Of a stretch of 64,000 nt of DNA, positions 6,857 to 15,649 are shown piece after piece. Made by a program: the position numbers and the translations under genes. Every line of letters begins with the position of its first letter. Within the stretch, counting starts at the first letter, position 1. Origin of the DNA: Janthinobacterium sp. 344 (GTDB taxonomy: Bacteria; Pseudomonadota; Gammaproteobacteria; Burkholderiales; Burkholderiaceae_D). The notes below the pieces were generated by a model that saw nothing but the letters and a program-made list of their open reading frames with translations, was not told where the DNA came from and made no database searches. The stretch is from the NCBI RefSeq assembly GCF_900112025.1, contig NZ_FOKL01000011.1, positions 124,001 to 188,000 on the forward strand, in the 5' to 3' direction.

Positions 6857-7762
6857 TCACTCTTCCTGCAGCGCGGCGAAAGCGTGCGCCAGGTGGTCGA
6901 TCAGCATGCGCACGGCCGGCAGCAGGCCGCGCCGCGACGGAAAGACGGCGTGGATGATTTCGCGCTGCGGCCGCCATTGCGCCATCAGCGGCAGCAGGCT
7001 GCCGTTGGCCACCTGCTCGACGATCAGCATGGTCGGCAGCTGCACCACGCCCACGCCGGCCACGGCCGCGTCGCGCAGGGCCAGCATGTCGCCCGTGACG
7101 AAACGTGGCGCATGGCGCAGCTGCGCGCGCGCGCCATCGGGGCCATATAAATCCCACTGGTAATGCTGCTGCGGCGTGCCCAGGGCCAGGCTGGGCCAGT
7201 CGGCCAGGTCGGCTGGCGCCGTTGGCCTGGCAGCGTCGCCGAACAGCAGCGGGCTGCCCACCATGCACTGGCTGCGCTCGGCCAGCACGCGCAGCACCAG
7301 GTCGCTGTCGGGCAGCGGCGGCGGGCGCACGCGGATGGCCACGTCGATGCCTTCTGCCACCAGGTCGACGCGGCGGTTGGTCGCTTCCAGCAGCACCGTC
7401 ACTTGCGGATGCGCGCGCATGAAGCTGGCCAGCATGGGCGAGACCAGCGACTGCAGCAGGGCGATGGGGCAGGACAGGCGCACCGTGCCGCGTGGCGTGG
7501 CACGCGTCAGTTCGATGGCTTCCTGCGCCGCTTCCGCCTCCACCAGCATGGCCTTGCAATGCTCGTAAAACGACTGCCCCACGTCGGTGACGGAAAAGTG
7601 CCGCGTCGTGCGCTGCAGCAGGCGCACGCCGAGGCGCTCTTCCAGCAGCGCGATGCGCCTGCTCAGCTTGGATTTCGGCATGCCCAGCGCGCGCCCGGCC
7701 GGCGCGAAGCCGCCGTGGTCGACCACCTGCACAAAATAATACAAGTCATTCAGGTCCTGCAT
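6857..7762 (-). CDS. LysR family transcriptional regulator
   Basis: This 301-residue LysR-type regulator has an N-terminal winged helix-turn-helix (YYFVQVVDHGGFAPAGRALG, then SKLSRRIALLEERLGVRLLQ) and a C-terminal effector-binding domain. It is divergent from the pirin gene at 7882, with a palindrome between them. By the usual logic of the family it probably regulates the pirin and the hydrolase that follows it. A LysR regulator beside a pirin gene is a common arrangement, as in the E. coli yhaJ-yhaK region. The effector is unknown. Confidence 0.92.
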   Translation of the reverse strand: MQDLNDLYYFVQVVDHGGFAPAGRALGMPKSKLSRRIALLEERLGVRLLQRTTRHFSVTDVGQSFYEHCKAMLVEAEAAQEAIELTRATPRGTVRLSCPIALLQSLVSPMLASFMRAHPQVTVLLEATNRRVDLVAEGIDVAIRVRPPPLPDSDLVLRVLAERSQCMVGSPLLFGDAARPTAPADLADWPSLALGTPQQHYQWDLYGPDGARAQLRHAPRFVTGDMLALRDAAVAGVGVVQLPTMLIVEQVANGSLLPLMAQWRPQREIIHAVFPSRRGLLPAVRMLIDHLAHAFAALQEE

Positions 7763-7776
7763 GCCGCCTCCTTGAT

Positions 7777-7794
7777 CGTTCCATATTTGGAACG
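7777..7794. promoter_or_regulatory. inverted repeat, likely LysR-type operator
   Basis: CGTTCCA and TGGAACG are separated by four bases, giving an 18-bp dyad 15 bases upstream of the LysR start and about 90 bases upstream of the pirin start. It includes a T-N11-A core, the general LysR consensus. It is the only strong symmetry in this gap. Binding by the adjacent LysR protein is inferred. Confidence 0.65.
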
Positions 7795-7881
7795 CTGATG
7801 GCCTATTTTACCGTCTACCGCCTTCAGCGTTGCAAGCGTATTCTGTATCCATCGCAGTTCACATCATTCAAGGAGATCGAG

Positions 7882-8748
7882 ATGAAACAAATCACCGGTA
7901 TCTACAGCGCACCGCGCCAGCACTGGGTCGGCGACGGTTTCCCCGTGCGCTCGATGTTTTCGTATAACGGCCATGGCAAGCAGCTGAGCCCATTCCTGCT
8001 GCTCGACTATGCCGGCCCCGCCGAATTCGCGCCCGGCAGCCGCCCGCCCGGCGTCGGTTCGCATCCGCACCGCGGCTTTGAAACCGTGACCATCGTCTAC
8101 AAGGGCGAAGTGGTGCACCGCGATTCGACGGGCCAGGGCGGCGTGATCGGCCCCGGCGACGTGCAATGGATGACGGCCGGCGCCGGCATCCTGCATGAGG
8201 AGTTTCACTCGCCTGCCTTCACGCAGTCGGGCGGCACCCTGGAAATGGTGCAGCTGTGGGTGAACCTGCCGGCGAAAGACAAGATGACGGCACCCGGCTA
8301 CCAGGCCATCACCAGCGACACCATTCCTACCGTGGCGCTGCCGGACGGCGCGGGCTCCGTGCGCGTGATCGCCGGCGAGTTCGCGGGCCAGCAGGGACCG
8401 GCCCGCACGTTTTCGCCGATGCAGGTGTGGGACACGCGCCTGCAACAGGGCAGCGTGACGGAATTGCCCGTCACGCCGGGCTGGAGCACGGCGCTGATCG
8501 TGTTGCACGGCACGCTGCTGGTCAACGGCGAGAGCGTGGTGCGCGAGGCGCAGATGGCGCTGTTCGAGCGCGATGGCGACAGCATCAGCATCGAGGCGAA
8601 CAACGACGCCGTGGTGCTGCTGCTGAGCGGTGAGCCGATCGATGAGCCTATCGTCGGCCACGGTCCCTTCGTCATGAACAGCGAAGCGGAAATCGTGCAG
8701 GCGTTCGAGGATTTCAACAGCGGCCGCTTCGCCCGCATCGCGCAGTAA
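7882..8748 (+). CDS. pirin family protein
   Basis: This 288-residue bicupin protein has the pirin N-terminal metal site: GVGSHPHRGFETVTIVY with paired histidines, and later ILHEEFH with a further His and Glu. Bacterial pirins are iron proteins; some oxidise quercetin and others act as redox-linked partners of metabolic enzymes. The ATG at 7882 is chosen because AAGGAG lies close upstream; an upstream in-frame ATG at 7798 would run through the promoter. The YcaC-like gene follows 96 bp downstream on the same strand. Likely controlled by the divergent LysR regulator. Confidence 0.92.
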   Translation: MKQITGIYSAPRQHWVGDGFPVRSMFSYNGHGKQLSPFLLLDYAGPAEFAPGSRPPGVGSHPHRGFETVTIVYKGEVVHRDSTGQGGVIGPGDVQWMTAGAGILHEEFHSPAFTQSGGTLEMVQLWVNLPAKDKMTAPGYQAITSDTIPTVALPDGAGSVRVIAGEFAGQQGPARTFSPMQVWDTRLQQGSVTELPVTPGWSTALIVLHGTLLVNGESVVREAQMALFERDGDSISIEANNDAVVLLLSGEPIDEPIVGHGPFVMNSEAEIVQAFEDFNSGRFARIAQ

Positions 8749-8844
8749 TTTGTGCAGCAGGCAGTAAGCAGCAACCCGTGCCGCATCCCGCGGCATGGGC
8801 ATTCATTACGGCGCCGCCGGGCGGCGCCATTTCAGGAGACCACC

Positions 8845-9546
8845 ATGAGCACCCCCGCCAACTTCCAAGGTTTGCCACCGATGATCGATCCCGACGACGC
8901 CGTCATGCTGCTGATCGACCACCAGAGCGGCTTGTTCCAGCTGGTGCGCGACATCGAGCAGCACGTGCTGCGCGGCCACGTCACGGCGCTGGCCAAGCTG
9001 TCGCGCCTGGCCAACATGCCGACGTTTACCACCGCCTCCGTGCCGGACGGCCCGAACGGCCCCCTGATCCCGGAAATCCACCATTTCAATCCGGACGCCG
9101 TGTACATCGCGCGCACGGGCCAGATCAACGCCTGGGACAATCCGGCCTGGGTCGAGGCGATCGAAAAGACGGGCCGCAAGACCCTGCTGATCGCCGGCAC
9201 GCTCACCAGCGTGTGCATGGCCTTTCCCACCATCAGCGCGCTGGCGGCCGGCTACAAGGTGTTCGCCATCATCGACGCCTCGGGCAACTGGTCGAAGATG
9301 GCCACCGATATCACCATGGCGCGCGTGACGCAGGCCGGCGCCGTGCCGATCGATACCTATGCCGTGCTGGCCGAGGTGATGAGCACCTGGAACCGCGCCG
9401 ACGCGATGGAGTTCGCCGCCATCATGACGGACCACATCGTGCCGCCATACCGGGCGCTGATCGAAAGCTATGACAAGGCGCAGGGCGTGCAAAAGCACGG
9501 CCGCGAAACCAGGCTGGAGATCCTGGAAGGGGCCGGCAAGGCCTGA
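8845..9546 (+). CDS. isochorismatase-family hydrolase, YcaC-like
   Basis: This 233-residue protein resembles E. coli YcaC along most of its length. Recognisable blocks are LLIDHQSGLFQLVRD with the catalytic aspartate, GPNGPLIPEI, YIARTGQINAWDN, and GTLTSVCMAFP with the nucleophilic cysteine. YcaC forms octameric rings and its substrate is unknown, so no reaction is assigned. The start has CAGGAG 6 bases upstream. It follows the pirin gene on the same strand and could be part of the same LysR-controlled unit, although the 96-bp gap leaves room for its own promoter. Confidence 0.9.
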   Translation: MSTPANFQGLPPMIDPDDAVMLLIDHQSGLFQLVRDIEQHVLRGHVTALAKLSRLANMPTFTTASVPDGPNGPLIPEIHHFNPDAVYIARTGQINAWDNPAWVEAIEKTGRKTLLIAGTLTSVCMAFPTISALAAGYKVFAIIDASGNWSKMATDITMARVTQAGAVPIDTYAVLAEVMSTWNRADAMEFAAIMTDHIVPPYRALIESYDKAQGVQKHGRETRLEILEGAGKA

Positions 9547-9551
9547 TCGCC

Positions 9552-10313
9552 TTACGGCGTGTCGTAGCGGGCGCGTATCGCCGCCAGCGCGCCGCGCTGT
9601 TCCAGGCGCGTGATGGCGGCGTTCAGGCGCGCCAGGTCGGCCGTGCTGGTGCTGTGCGCATTGAGCATCAGGTGCACGGGCGCGCGCAGGGCGAGGAAGG
9701 GCAGGGTGGTCAGGGCGACGCCCTGCTGGCGCGCTTCATGGCGCACGGCCAGCACGTCGCCCATCAGCAGATCGGCGCGGCCCGCGTCGAGCATGCGCAA
9801 TCCCTGCTGGAAGCTGCCGAAGGTATTCAGGCGGCCGTCCTTTTCCAGCGCGGGGCGGGCCGCCGCATACGGGGCGCCATACCAGCCCACCTTGGGCGCC
9901 AGCAGGGTCGCCTTGCTGCGCGTGAACTGGGCGAAGCTGCCGATCTGGCGCACGCCGGCCGCATTGCCAGGTTTGCTGAACAGGCCGACGGCCTCGTCGC
10001 GGTAGGCGATGGAAAAGCGTGCATACGACTGGCGCTCCGACGTATCGGAGGCGGCGGGCAGCATGTCCAGCTTCCCCTTCTCGAACAGCAGCTGGCGCCG
10101 CGCCGTTGGCAGTTCGGGCAAGGTGACGAGGGTGCAGTGCGCTTCCTTGAAGATGGCGCGCAGCAGTTCCAGGTCCAGCCCCGTATAACTGCCCTGTGCG
10201 TCGCGGTACAGATACGGCGGCCATTGTTCCAGCGCCATCGTCATGCGGCAGGCCAGGGTGGGCAGGGCGCTGCCGAGCAGCGTTGCCGCAAGCAGCACGT
10301 GGCGCAAGCGCAT
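9552..10313 (-). CDS. periplasmic substrate-binding protein (type 3 SBP-like)
   Basis: This 253-residue protein has a signal peptide (about residues 1-21, cleaved near TLA-CR) and a solute-binding-protein fold like the polar amino acid SBP_bac_3 family. Visible family blocks are QWPPYLYRDAQGSYTGLDLE near the N-terminus and GKLDMLPAASDTSERQ further on. It acts in the periplasm. No ABC permease or ATPase is adjacent, so it may be an orphan binding protein or serve a distant transporter or signalling system. It diverges from pnuC. The ligand cannot be predicted. Confidence 0.82.
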   Translation of the reverse strand: MRLRHVLLAATLLGSALPTLACRMTMALEQWPPYLYRDAQGSYTGLDLELLRAIFKEAHCTLVTLPELPTARRQLLFEKGKLDMLPAASDTSERQSYARFSIAYRDEAVGLFSKPGNAAGVRQIGSFAQFTRSKATLLAPKVGWYGAPYAAARPALEKDGRLNTFGSFQQGLRMLDAGRADLLMGDVLAVRHEARQQGVALTTLPFLALRAPVHLMLNAHSTSTADLARLNAAITRLEQRGALAAIRARYDTP

Positions 10314-10448
10314 GGAACATCTCCGCAGTGGTTCAGGGTTACTGGCTCCAATTTGCCAGAATGGCCACGAAAGTCAAGGATTGCCTGCCTGGCTGGGCGC
10401 ATCAAATGGGCTATAGTGGCGGCGTGCCTTCATTCAAAGGAAACCCGC

Positions 10449-11051
10449 TTGACTCCCCCGCTCGAAATCGCCGCCAATGTGCTGATGACCGCTTCCATCG
10501 TCCTGGCTGGCCGCAACAACATTCATTCCTGGTGGATCGGCATCGTCGGCTGCGTGCTGTTCGCCGTGCTGTTTTACCAGGTCAACCTGTACGCCGACGT
10601 GCTGCTGCAGCTGTTTTTCATCGTTACCTGCGTCATCGGCTGGCTGCAATGGCGGCGTGGCGCGGCGGGCCAGCCATTGCCGATCACGCGCACGGGCTGG
10701 CGCAGCCTGGCCTGGATCGTGCCGGCCGGCATTGCCGCCGTCGTCATCTACGGCATGCTGCTGCACCGCTGGACGAATGCGTATGCGCCTTTCATCGATT
10801 CGGCGGTGTTGGTATTTAGCGTCATCGCCCAATTCCTGCTGATGAGCCGGCGCATCGAGACGTGGGCGTTCTGGCTGCTGGTCAACACCGTGGCCGTGCC
10901 CTTGTACTATAGCCGCGGCCTGCACCTGACGGCCGTGCTGTATGCGGCTTACTGGTTCAACGCGCTGCTGTCGTGGTACTGGTGGCGCGTGCAGGCGCGC
11001 CGCGCGGCGGTGACGCCCGTGGCTGCGGGGGCGGCCATCGCCGACGCTTGA
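10449..11051 (+). CDS. pnuC: PnuC-family vitamin precursor transporter
   Basis: This 200-residue inner-membrane protein has about seven hydrophobic segments and PnuC-family residues such as NIHSWWIGIVGCVLFA near the N-terminus and the conserved YWWRVQ-type end. PnuC proteins carry out facilitated diffusion of nicotinamide riboside; relatives take thiamine or riboflavin. The start is a TTG at 10449, with AAAGGAAA just upstream; an ATG at codon 13 would cut the first membrane segment. A TonB-dependent receptor follows on the same strand, so the two may import the same vitamin across both membranes. No riboswitch was recognised upstream. Confidence 0.85.
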   Translation: MTPPLEIAANVLMTASIVLAGRNNIHSWWIGIVGCVLFAVLFYQVNLYADVLLQLFFIVTCVIGWLQWRRGAAGQPLPITRTGWRSLAWIVPAGIAAVVIYGMLLHRWTNAYAPFIDSAVLVFSVIAQFLLMSRRIETWAFWLLVNTVAVPLYYSRGLHLTAVLYAAYWFNALLSWYWWRVQARRAAVTPVAAGAAIADA

Positions 11052-11123
11052 TGTTGCTAAATATCAAGCCCTTAGATTCAAATCGTATATACATTCAATT
11101 TTAAATTCGTTCACGCCATAAAG

Positions 11124-11166
11124 ACACCGCGATATAGTGGAATTTCTCCGCTTACCGGTGTTTTTT
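11124..11166 (+). terminator. possible terminator after pnuC
   Basis: ACACCG (11124-11129) can pair with CGGTGT (11156-11161), followed by a run of T residues, with A residues on the 5' side. The 26-base loop is long for a classical terminator, so this is a weak call. It would end pnuC transcription before the receptor gene. Confidence 0.35.
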
Positions 11167-11274
11167 ATGTTGCGTTTTATCCTTTCTGCCTATTTTTACG
11201 CCACCCGGCATCAGCTGACCATGCAATGCATGGCGCAGTGGATGCCGATGCGTGGCCGTCCACGCATCCCGTAA
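11167..11274 (+). CDS. possible 35-residue small protein
   Basis: An ATG at 11167 opens a 35-codon frame with a hydrophobic, aromatic start (MLRFILSAYFYATRHQ) and an Arg/Pro-rich end. No convincing ribosome-binding site is visible; the ATG directly follows a T-run. It could be a small membrane peptide or a chance frame between pnuC and the TonB receptor. Confidence 0.2.
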   Translation: MLRFILSAYFYATRHQLTMQCMAQWMPMRGRPRIP

Positions 11275-11381
11275 GTTCGTAACACCCCCCGTCGTCGTCT
11301 GCCCGCTGGCCTATCCGGTCCGCGTGCCCCCGCTCGGCCCTTTTTATCTGAAAAGGGCGGCAATCCCAATAAGAGGAAACC

Positions 11382-13940
11382 ATGTTCCAACCACTCGCCA
11401 TCAGTCTTGCCATCGCCGCCGCCTTCCCCAGCTTCGCTCACGCCGAAGAGGACATGCTGCGGGTCAACGTGACCGGATCGAATATCCGCGTCAGCGAAAA
11501 AGAGGGCGCCAGCGCCGTGCAGGTCATCACCGCCAAGGAATTGAAAGCCAGCGGCAAGACCAGCGTGGCCGACGTGCTGCGTTCGATTTCCGCCAATAGC
11601 GGCAACAGCTACAACGAGCAATACACGGGCAGCTTTTCGGCCGGCACGTCGGGCTTGTCGCTGCGCGGCATCGGCCAGAAAAATACCCTGATCCTGGTGA
11701 ATGGCAAGCGGGTGGCCAGCTATGCCACGGCGCAAAACCTGCAGGAGACCTTTGTTGACCTGAACAGCCTGCCGATGGCGGCCGTGCAGCGCATCGAAGT
11801 GCTCAAGGATGGCGCCTCGTCGGTCTACGGCTCGGACGCCGTGGCCGGTGTCGTCAACATCATCCTGTACCAGGAATTCACGGGCACGGACCTCACGGCG
11901 CAGTGGGGCGGCTCGACCGAAGGCACGGGCCAGCATGAAAAGAGCGCGGCCCTGCAGACGGGCTTCGGTAAGCTGGAGGAAGACGGCTACAGCCTGGTCT
12001 TCTCGATCGACGCGCAGCAGCGCGACAAGCTGCAGCAAAGCGACGTGGCGTGGATGCGCGATGCGGATTTCCGCAACCAGCAGCGCGGCAGCCTGGGCTG
12101 GGTAGCCACCAATTATGCGGGCAGCGATCCCACGCAGATCCTCGGCGGCGTGCGCGGACCGCTGCAACTGGTGCCGTACAGCGCCATCAATCCGGATGGC
12201 GCGGGGCAAGTGCTAGCCTACAACCCGTCGCCCTACAAAACCCTGATTCCCGGCATCCAGCGCGTGCATACGGCCGCGCGCGCCACCTTCAAACTGAACG
12301 CGGACACGCAAGCGTACGTCGACTTGCTGCACAGTTATTCGCGCGCCGACCAGACCTTCAGCGCGCCGCTGACGGTCAACAGCGCCACGCGCGTGTGGAA
12401 CAACGCCACGCAGGCGCTCGACACGATTCCCGTGGTGCTGCCCGTGGGCCACCCGAACAATCCCGGCGCCACGCCCCTGCCGTTCACGGCCACCCTGTTC
12501 GACCTGGGCCCGCGCCTGAAGCAGGACAAGGTCACGTTCTACCGCGCGCTGGCGGGCGTCAAAGGCACGCTGGCGGGCTGGGACTGGGATGCGGCCGTGG
12601 GGCACTCGAGCAGCAAGCTGGAGGAAACGGTGCAGAACTTCGTCAACCGCTACGCATTCCAGCAAGTGCTGGCCGACGGCAGCTACAATTTCTTCGACCA
12701 GTCGCAAAACAGCGAAGCGGTGCGCAACCGCCTGCGCCTGTCGACCCTGCGTCCGGCCGAATCGACCCTGGACACCGTCGATTTTTCGGCCGCGAAAGAC
12801 CTGTGGCAGCTGCCGGCCGGTCCGCTGGGCTTTGCCGCCGGCGCCCAGTGGCGCCGCGAAAAGATGGATTCGCAAACCTCGACGGCCGTGCTGTCGGGCA
12901 CGGAACTGCGTCCGGCCATCAACATCATCAACGGTTCGCGCGACGTGTCGGCCCTGTTTGCCGAATTCAACGTGCCCGTGGTGAAAGATCTGTCCGTCAA
13001 CGTGGCGGGCCGTGCCGACCATTACAGCGATTTCGGCAATGCGTTTTCGCCGAAAGCCAGCGCCCGCTACCAGGCGGCGCCGTGGCTGCTGGTGCGCGGC
13101 ACCGTCTCGCGTGGCTTCCGCGCGCCGTCCTTGCCGGAAATCACGCAAAGCACGGCCGTCAGCTATGTCAGCGTGCTCGATCCGAAGGACCCGATCACGC
13201 CCACGCAGACGCGCGGCGTGACGGCCATCACCATCGCCAATACGGCACTGCGCCCGGAGCGCTCGAACAACCTGAACCTGGGCGTGGTGATCTCGCCCAC
13301 CAGCAGGTCGAGCATCGGCCTCGATTACTACCGCATCCGGCAGGATGGCGTGATCGGCACGGAAAGCGCCACCACCACCATCGCCAACGAGGCGTCGGCG
13401 CCGCAAAAGATCACGCGCGATGCCGATGGCCGCATCACCACCCTGTACCGCCAGTACCGCAACCAGGGCCAGCGCGAAGTGTCCGGCATCGACCTGGACC
13501 TGCGCCAGCGCTTCGTCGACCAGGACTGGGGCAAGCTGACCCTGGCCGGCCAGCTGAGCCGCGTGCTGCGCTTTGCCGAGCCGCTGTCCGATGGCGCGTC
13601 GCTCACCGACGGCGCCGGCACCAATTATTTCGGCTCCATCCCGAAATGGCGCGGCGTCAGCTCGGCCACGTGGGAGCAGGGCAAGTGGTCGTCCACGCTC
13701 ACCTGGAATTACGTGGGCAGCTATGCGCAAAACACGCATCTGGATGAGTCGGTGGCCGCCTTCAGCACCTTCGACGTGACCAGCAGCTGGCAGGTGACGC
13801 CGGCCGCGAATGTCACCTTCATCGTGCAGAACCTGGCCAACAAGCGCGCGCCGTGGGATTACTCGGCCTCGGGCTTCGACTATACGCAGGCCGATCCGCG
13901 CGGACGTTTCGCGTCGCTCAAGCTGAACTACAAGTTCTAG
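11382..13940 (+). CDS. TonB-dependent outer-membrane receptor
   Basis: This 852-residue protein has a signal peptide ending at SFAHA, a plug domain and a 22-strand barrel region. Plug features are VNVTGSNIRVSEKEGAS near the TonB box, LSLRGIGQKNTLILVNGKR, and VEVLKDGASSVYGSDAVAGVVNI-like residues around position 130-150. The chain ends in LKLNYKF, with the terminal aromatic used for barrel assembly. It uses TonB/ExbBD energy, not encoded here, to import a large or scarce solute. Its subfamily is the one lacking a clear siderophore signature. pnuC sits directly upstream, so a vitamin or nucleoside-like substrate is possible. AGAGGAAACC precedes the start. Confidence 0.93.
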   Translation: MFQPLAISLAIAAAFPSFAHAEEDMLRVNVTGSNIRVSEKEGASAVQVITAKELKASGKTSVADVLRSISANSGNSYNEQYTGSFSAGTSGLSLRGIGQKNTLILVNGKRVASYATAQNLQETFVDLNSLPMAAVQRIEVLKDGASSVYGSDAVAGVVNIILYQEFTGTDLTAQWGGSTEGTGQHEKSAALQTGFGKLEEDGYSLVFSIDAQQRDKLQQSDVAWMRDADFRNQQRGSLGWVATNYAGSDPTQILGGVRGPLQLVPYSAINPDGAGQVLAYNPSPYKTLIPGIQRVHTAARATFKLNADTQAYVDLLHSYSRADQTFSAPLTVNSATRVWNNATQALDTIPVVLPVGHPNNPGATPLPFTATLFDLGPRLKQDKVTFYRALAGVKGTLAGWDWDAAVGHSSSKLEETVQNFVNRYAFQQVLADGSYNFFDQSQNSEAVRNRLRLSTLRPAESTLDTVDFSAAKDLWQLPAGPLGFAAGAQWRREKMDSQTSTAVLSGTELRPAINIINGSRDVSALFAEFNVPVVKDLSVNVAGRADHYSDFGNAFSPKASARYQAAPWLLVRGTVSRGFRAPSLPEITQSTAVSYVSVLDPKDPITPTQTRGVTAITIANTALRPERSNNLNLGVVISPTSRSSIGLDYYRIRQDGVIGTESATTTIANEASAPQKITRDADGRITTLYRQYRNQGQREVSGIDLDLRQRFVDQDWGKLTLAGQLSRVLRFAEPLSDGASLTDGAGTNYFGSIPKWRGVSSATWEQGKWSSTLTWNYVGSYAQNTHLDESVAAFSTFDVTSSWQVTPAANVTFIVQNLANKRAPWDYSASGFDYTQADPRGRFASLKLNYKF

Positions 13941-13965
13941 GTAATCCTCAGGAAATTATTGTAAA

Positions 13966-14769
13966 TTAGTGCCCGTTTGATACCTGCCGCCCCGCCTGCT
14001 CATGCAGGCGCTGGCGGTAGGCGCTGGGCGTGACGCCCATGCGTTCGCGGAAGGCGGTGGCGAAATTGCCCGCGTTGTGAAAGCCGATCAGCAGGGCGAC
14101 ATCCTGCACGTCGATGTCCGTCTGCTGCAGCAATTCCACGCCGCGCGCGATGCGCGCTTCGCGGATGAAGGCGAACACCGTCATGCCCGTCTGCTCGCGG
14201 AACATGAGGGTGAGTTTTTCGCGGTAGGTGCCGACGCTGCGGGCGATCTCGGACAGGTTCGGCAGGCTGCCCATGTTGTCGAGGATGAGTTGTTTGACGG
14301 CGTTCACGAAGACCAGGTCGGGATGCTTCTGCGGTTCCGTCACCGCGGCCACGACGGGCAGGGTACTGTTGCTTCTACGCATCAATCCCAGGTGGATATG
14401 GATGCGCGCGGCCAGTTCTTCCGGCGTAAACGGTTTCGAGATGTAGTCGACGCCGCCCACCTGCAAGCCCATGATGCGCTCCTTGGCCGCATCGGCGCCG
14501 CTGAGAAAAATCACGGGGATCGGCTCCGTCTCCGGGTTGGCCTTGAGCAGGCGGCACGCTGTGTAGCCATCCATTTCAGGCATGCGCACGTCGAGCAGGA
14601 TCAGGTCGGGATGCGTGGCCAGCGCCAGCTGATAGCCCTGGTAACCATTGAAAGCGATGCTGAAACGATACGGCTGCTCGCTCAGCAGCTCCATCAGCAT
14701 GCGCTGCTCGAACGCGGAATCGTCCACGATCAAGATGTTTTTTTTGATGGTTTCGCTGGTCAGTGGCAT
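13966..14769 (-). CDS. response regulator with AraC-type DNA-binding domain
   Basis: This 267-residue protein joins a receiver domain to an AraC/XylS helix-turn-helix domain. The receiver (about residues 10-130) shows ILIVDDSAFEQ, the phosphorylated aspartate in LILLDVRMPEMDGY, and the lysine of YISKPFTPEEL. The C-terminal region (about residues 155-255) contains LSEIARSVGTYREKLTLMF and VALLIGFHNAGNFATAFRE, the two AraC helix-turn-helix units. No histidine kinase is adjacent. It faces away from the Csu pilus operon across a 341-bp regulatory gap and could control it. That link is inferred from position only. Confidence 0.92.
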   Translation of the reverse strand: MPLTSETIKKNILIVDDSAFEQRMLMELLSEQPYRFSIAFNGYQGYQLALATHPDLILLDVRMPEMDGYTACRLLKANPETEPIPVIFLSGADAAKERIMGLQVGGVDYISKPFTPEELAARIHIHLGLMRRSNSTLPVVAAVTEPQKHPDLVFVNAVKQLILDNMGSLPNLSEIARSVGTYREKLTLMFREQTGMTVFAFIREARIARGVELLQQTDIDVQDVALLIGFHNAGNFATAFRERMGVTPSAYRQRLHEQAGRQVSNGH

Positions 14770-15110
14770 GGCATGGATGACTTAACCAAAAAGCAAGTTG
14801 TGGCTTATTATGCCTCGATTTTCCTTTTTTTTCTGCTTTTCTCGTGTTTCAAAAGATGTTTCTCCGCAAGAAGAAGCGGCGATTTTTTAGATCGCTAATA
14901 ATCGAAGCGTACATTGATTTAAAGCAATGTCGATTGTAAAAAAATATGGTTTGCAATCGAGGCAAGTGGCAGTCCCAAGTGGATCGACTCCTTAGCGATG
15001 TATGTGTTGTCCTGGTTTGCGTGCCCGAGAAAACGCCGGCAATTCCGTGACTATCCTCAGTGCCCTCATAGCAAGGGCCCGTTCATGATGTTTCATCATC
15101 CGGAGGTTTT
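14770..15110. promoter_or_regulatory. divergent regulatory region upstream of the Csu operon
   Basis: This AT-rich 341-bp gap separates the response regulator from the pilus operon. Two inverted repeats sit back to back: ACATTG (14911-14916) with CAATGT (14925-14930), and CGATTG (14931-14936) with CAATCG (14954-14959). A third small hairpin, ATGATG (15085-15090) with CATCAT (15094-15099), lies directly before the CGGAGG ribosome-binding site of the first pilin gene and could affect its translation. The dyads are candidate binding sites for the AraC-type regulator or another factor. Confidence 0.5.
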
Positions 15111-15638
15111 ATGTTACGCGTCAAATTTTCCCCTTTCGCCGCAGTGGCCGCCGCCGCTGTCCTTGCCGCCAGTATGCCCGCCACCGGCAATGCCGCCGTG
15201 TATTCGAATGGCACCAACACGACGACATTCGACGTCACCCTGAAAATCATCGCCAACTGCGTGATTTCGGCGCTGCCACTCGACTTCGGTCAAACTCAGG
15301 GTGTACTGGCTACTGCCGTTAACGTCAATACGACCGTGAACGTCACGTGCACCAATACCACGCTGTATAACGTGGGCCTAAACGCGGGCACGGGGACGGG
15401 TTCCGTCGGCACGACGCGCTATCTGAGCGGTACGGGCGCCAACACGGCGACGGTACAGTTCAATCTGTTCCAGGCCGCCGGCGCCACCGTCTGGGGCAAT
15501 ACCCAGGGCACGGATACGTATGGCGGCACGGGCAACGGCACCTCGCAGCCCATCACCGTGTACGGCCAGGTACCGCCGCAAAGCACGCCCATGCCCGATA
15601 CCTACAAGTCGACCATCACCGCCACCGTCTACTTCTAG
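15111..15638 (+). CDS. spore coat protein U / Csu-type major pilin
   Basis: This 175-residue exported protein has a signal peptide (about residues 1-28, ending near GNAA) and a spore coat protein U (SCPU) domain. Features are FDVTLKIIANCVIS, LDFGQTQG, VNVTCTNTTLYNVGLNAGTG, and the C-terminal ITVYGQVPPQ...TATVYF strand that donates to or accepts from the chaperone. The paired cysteines at about 49 and 83 fit the family disulfide. It is likely the main rod subunit of an archaic chaperone-usher pilus of the Csu type, used in attachment and biofilm. It is first of four co-directional genes, with CGGAGG upstream. Confidence 0.9.
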   Translation: MLRVKFSPFAAVAAAAVLAASMPATGNAAVYSNGTNTTTFDVTLKIIANCVISALPLDFGQTQGVLATAVNVNTTVNVTCTNTTLYNVGLNAGTGTGSVGTTRYLSGTGANTATVQFNLFQAAGATVWGNTQGTDTYGGTGNGTSQPITVYGQVPPQSTPMPDTYKSTITATVYF

Positions 15639-15649
15639 CCGGAGCGCCC

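Larger units (their letters stand above)
11052..11381. other. 330-bp gap between pnuC and the TonB receptor
   Basis: This stretch is AT-rich near its start (11060-11110) and contains a weak terminator-like hairpin and one possible short reading frame, both listed separately. AGAGGAAACC just before 11382 is the ribosome-binding site of the receptor gene. No riboswitch or tRNA was recognised. Confidence 0.5.

Noticed and set aside
10314..10448. A vitamin-sensing riboswitch upstream of pnuC
   Set aside because: The gap is short and no conserved core of known NAD, thiamine or flavin riboswitches was recognised.
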